64,000 nucleotides of DNA from Chimaeribacter arupi. GTDB lineage: Bacteria > Pseudomonadota > Gammaproteobacteria > Enterobacterales > Enterobacteriaceae. Below are positions 61,836 through 64,000 of the stretch, piece after piece. The stretch is taken from the NCBI RefSeq assembly GCF_002858805.1, contig NZ_PJZI01000006.1, positions 1-64,000 on the forward strand, read 5' to 3'. Under the pieces are notes generated by a model. The model did not search any database, was not told the DNA's origin, and saw nothing but the letters and a program-made list of their open reading frames with translations. Position numbers and translations under genes: made by a program. Position 1 is the first letter of the stretch, and the number at the start of each line of letters is the position of its first letter.

Positions 61836-62106
61836 GCGTTTCCCGGCACTGTTTGCGCCATGCAGCCTGTCGCACGGCGGCTCAGCGTGGATGCCGGGTC
61901 AACATGTTGAATGAGTGTCAGCTTGCGACTGCACATGGGCGAACATCGGGCGGCACTTTGGCATGAAGGGCCGTACCCGTACGTCAACCCTGACAACAAT
62001 GACACTCCTGTCATGACATTCTGCAACACGTCGAACAAAGGGCGATCCCTGCCACAGGACCGTCAGCCCCCGGATAACCTGTTCACTGGCTTGCCGGCAT
62101 AGCGGG

Positions 62107-62676
62107 TTACATCGACATCTGCTGGGCGGATTTCAGGTGCTGTTCAACCACCGGCGTATGCGCCTCGGCCAGGGCTTTCACATCCGGGTCCGTGATGTTT
62201 TTGGCGTCACTCTGTAGTTTCGACAGCACCATCTCGTGGTCTTTAGTGCCGGCGTTTTCCATGTACATCTTGTCAAATGCGCTGCCGCTCTGCGCTTCCA
62301 GCTTGGTGGCCATGGCTTTGTGCTCGGCGTCCGGCTCAGTCGGCAGTGCGATGCCTTTTTGCTGGGCGACCGTCTGTACTTTGGTCAAGGCACTGCCGTG
62401 GTCTTCAATCATCTTCTGGGCGAATGCTTTAACGTCACTGCTCTGGGCTTTACTCAGCGCGATCTTGGCGGCGGCGATTTCGTTAATATTGGCCTGTGCC
62501 ATGTCCTTCACCGCTTTTTCATCACCGGCGCTGAGTTTGGCACCCGATGCGGCCTGGCCTGCGGCACTGGTCTGCGCGGCGCTTGCCGGCGCCTGGGCTT
62601 GCACTGCGGCAGTGCTGAACATTGCGGCGACTGCCGATGCGACGAGCAGCCCTTTCAAGGTTTGGCTCTTTTGCAT
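62107..62676 (-). CDS. DUF4142 family exported protein
   Basis: 189 aa with an N-terminal signal peptide (to about VQAQA, residue 28), an Ala/Ser-rich linker, and a helical DUF4142 (ferritin-like bundle) domain with EIAAAKIALSKAQSSDVKAF and KDHEMVLSKL. The family is periplasmic and of unclear role, often stress-induced. AGGAGAATAAC precedes the ATG. It shares a promoter block with the DUF4126 gene. Confidence 0.85.
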   Translation of the reverse strand: MQKSQTLKGLLVASAVAAMFSTAAVQAQAPASAAQTSAAGQAASGAKLSAGDEKAVKDMAQANINEIAAAKIALSKAQSSDVKAFAQKMIEDHGSALTKVQTVAQQKGIALPTEPDAEHKAMATKLEAQSGSAFDKMYMENAGTKDHEMVLSKLQSDAKNITDPDVKALAEAHTPVVEQHLKSAQQMSM

Positions 62677-62762
62677 GTTATTCTCCTGATGGTCATGGGG
62701 AGGGTAGGGGTCAGGTCATTAACCGTGCGCAACCTTGCAGGCAAATGACAACGGCACTATTC

Positions 62763-62769
62763 AGTATAG
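62763..62769 (-). promoter_or_regulatory. Sigma-S-like -10 element upstream of DUF4142 gene
   Basis: CTATACT on the minus strand within GTTCATCTATACTGAATAG, about 90 bases before the start codon. About 75 bases around it align with the block at 53205-53295. Confidence 0.6.
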
Positions 62770-62938
62770 ATGAACAATCCGGGGCGGCAGGAATGGCGGC
62801 AGCGGGAGGCTGAAGCTGACGTGATAGATGCCCTGAACGCTGAGAATGACAAAAAACGGCCTGAGCAAACCCAGATCAGAACAGCGCGTTTTTACCGGCG
62901 GGGGCATCATTCAACATGACGTTATCGGTAAGAGGGTT

Positions 62939-63841
62939 TCACGGCCGAGGTAATGCCCCTTTTTGGGCTTTTTCAAAGCCCTGTTTGTTTATCCTCATTG
63001 GCGTCACCGGCATACCATAAAAATCAAACGCCTCTCCGGTAATGTCCCCGCCAAGCTGGGTAATAATCCTGACCGTTGTATCCCGGGCTTCGATGATTAT
63101 CTCGTTATTGTGCTGGAAGCATTCTTTTAACGAGGTGAGGGCTAACCGTTTGCCTATCCCCATGCCTCTGTATTCCGGCTCAACGGCAAAACGCCCCCAG
63201 TGGCACTGATCATTTTCCTGCCAGCAGGCTACGGCGCCCAGCAGATATTCTCCCGAACGCGCTACCCACCATTTGCCTGCGTATTCTTCAGGGATGCTGA
63301 TGAGATGGTCAGGAATTTTCTGTTCATCAAAAAAGGTTTCACGTAAAAGACGGTCAACCTCTGAACGTTGGTTTTCCCGCAAACGCTCAATCAGGATCCT
63401 CTCCGGATTACGCGCACAGTTGCGGCGGAATGCCCCTTTACGGAACGTGCTTAAGCCTTTAACAAGGGCTTCTGCTTCATTATTTTCCATGTGCACATTG
63501 ATAAAGCTCAGGTCTTTATCGGCTATGCTATTGGCTTTTGATAATGTTGCCTGGCCTGCCGTTGTGATTCGGAAGTGTTTAACCCGTTTGTCTTTTGATA
63601 TAAAAAGCGACTCAACATAATCCTTCTCTATCAAAGCCGTTAACATCCGGCTTAGCGAGGCTTTATCGATAGTTAACTGAATTTGAAGCTCATTGAATGA
63701 CGTTATTCCGTTTTTGAACAAATAGGTGAGAAGATGAGCCTGCGTCAATGACAGTCCCGTCCCAAAACAGTTTTTATCAAGTAACCCCAGCTCTCTGACG
63801 AGATAGCGTAATTCAGCCCGGATGTCATGAATATAAGACAT
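62939..63841 (-). CDS. MarR-GNAT fusion protein
   Basis: 300 aa from the ATG at 63841 (AAGGGA five bases upstream; an ATG 14 codons earlier has none and would put an operator inside the gene). The N-terminal ~140 residues are a MarR winged helix-turn-helix (LQIQLTIDKASLSRMLTALI recognition region, then the wing SKDKRVKHFRIT). The C-terminal ~150 residues are a GNAT acetyltransferase with the acetyl-CoA loop EPEYRGMGIGKRLA. Such fusions couple a regulator to acetylation of its ligand or a protein. Two identical palindromes upstream are the likely autoregulatory sites. Confidence 0.88.
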   Translation of the reverse strand: MSYIHDIRAELRYLVRELGLLDKNCFGTGLSLTQAHLLTYLFKNGITSFNELQIQLTIDKASLSRMLTALIEKDYVESLFISKDKRVKHFRITTAGQATLSKANSIADKDLSFINVHMENNEAEALVKGLSTFRKGAFRRNCARNPERILIERLRENQRSEVDRLLRETFFDEQKIPDHLISIPEEYAGKWWVARSGEYLLGAVACWQENDQCHWGRFAVEPEYRGMGIGKRLALTSLKECFQHNNEIIIEARDTTVRIITQLGGDITGEAFDFYGMPVTPMRINKQGFEKAQKGALPRP

Positions 63842-63855
63842 AAATTCCCTTATTG

Positions 63856-63924
63856 TTGATACTATCAATTTTTTATTTAACATGGGGTCGCAATGTTGTC
63901 AATAATATTGGTTGATAGTATCAA
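63856..63924. promoter_or_regulatory. Twin MarR-type operators
   Basis: TTGATACTATCAA (63856-63868) and TTGATAGTATCAA (63912-63924) are the same 13-base palindrome in opposite orientation, centres 56 bases apart, just upstream of the MarR-GNAT gene. Confidence 0.8.
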
Positions 63925-64000
63925 CAAAGTTGAATAACGGGTCTCCTGTGGCGGTGAAGCCTGTCTCTGCCTACATCTTTTGGCGATCTGCGCCGTAGGC

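Overview
The window looks like part of a large plasmid or chromid of an enterobacterium (Enterobacterales; Erwiniaceae or Yersiniaceae-like is my inference). The evidence is an iteron-controlled Rep_3-type initiator gene (34.8-35.8 kb) with its iteron origin, a small type Ib-like ParA/ribbon-helix-helix partition pair (31.6-32.4 kb), a class A beta-lactamase of the type seen in environmental enterobacteria, a sigma-28-type promoter before a chemotaxis receptor, and enterobacterial-style families throughout. I recognise no transposase, integrase, tRNA, rRNA or CRISPR array.

Layout. 0-12 kb: the end of a membrane protein, the 1,3-diaminopropane pair ddc/dat, HPP and FUSC membrane proteins, a 1.26 kb gene-free stretch with a promoter-like site and a strong terminator, an SRPBCC/UbiD-decarboxylase operon and a chemotaxis receptor. 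12-34 kb: cargo modules (ABC exporter, LysR/MFS/NTF2 set, MazEF-type toxin-antitoxin, class A beta-lactamase, RtcB, secreted metallophosphoesterase, an alpha-mannosidase/fructose-type PTS operon, diguanylate cyclase) separated by at least eleven clusters of a dispersed inverted repeat built on AGTACCAAAAAGGCACC. 30.9-36.2 kb: replicon core with an inverted DnaA-box pair, parA-parB, an esterase, the iteron origin and repA.

36-48 kb: amine/amino-acid metabolism and transport (FAD oxidoreductase, RidA, ornithine cyclodeaminase-like protein, AraC regulator, APC permease, 2OG-Fe(II) oxygenase-like protein, LysE exporter, DASS transporter, racemase-like protein), then a PACE efflux pump with a divergent LysR, and a RidA/TetR pair with twin operators. 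49-64 kb: a patchwork of single-gene plus regulator units (HxlR/SDR, LysR/SDR, ArsR/Old Yellow Enzyme, LysR/MBL hydrolase, MarR-GNAT fusion) with stress-type genes (DUF4126, glutathione peroxidase, DUF4142). Many gaps here carry a second dispersed inverted-repeat family (TGTCCGCT...AGCGGACRTT).

The most interesting signal is the GTACC element family. It occupies gene junctions around the partition locus, shares its GGTACC core with a perfect palindrome in the parA promoter region, alternates with iterons in the origin, and forms direct repeats bounding a toxin-antitoxin cassette next to bla. A dispersed centromere/operator network read by the small ParB-like protein, which also serves as terminator hairpins and recombination junctions, is a testable reading.
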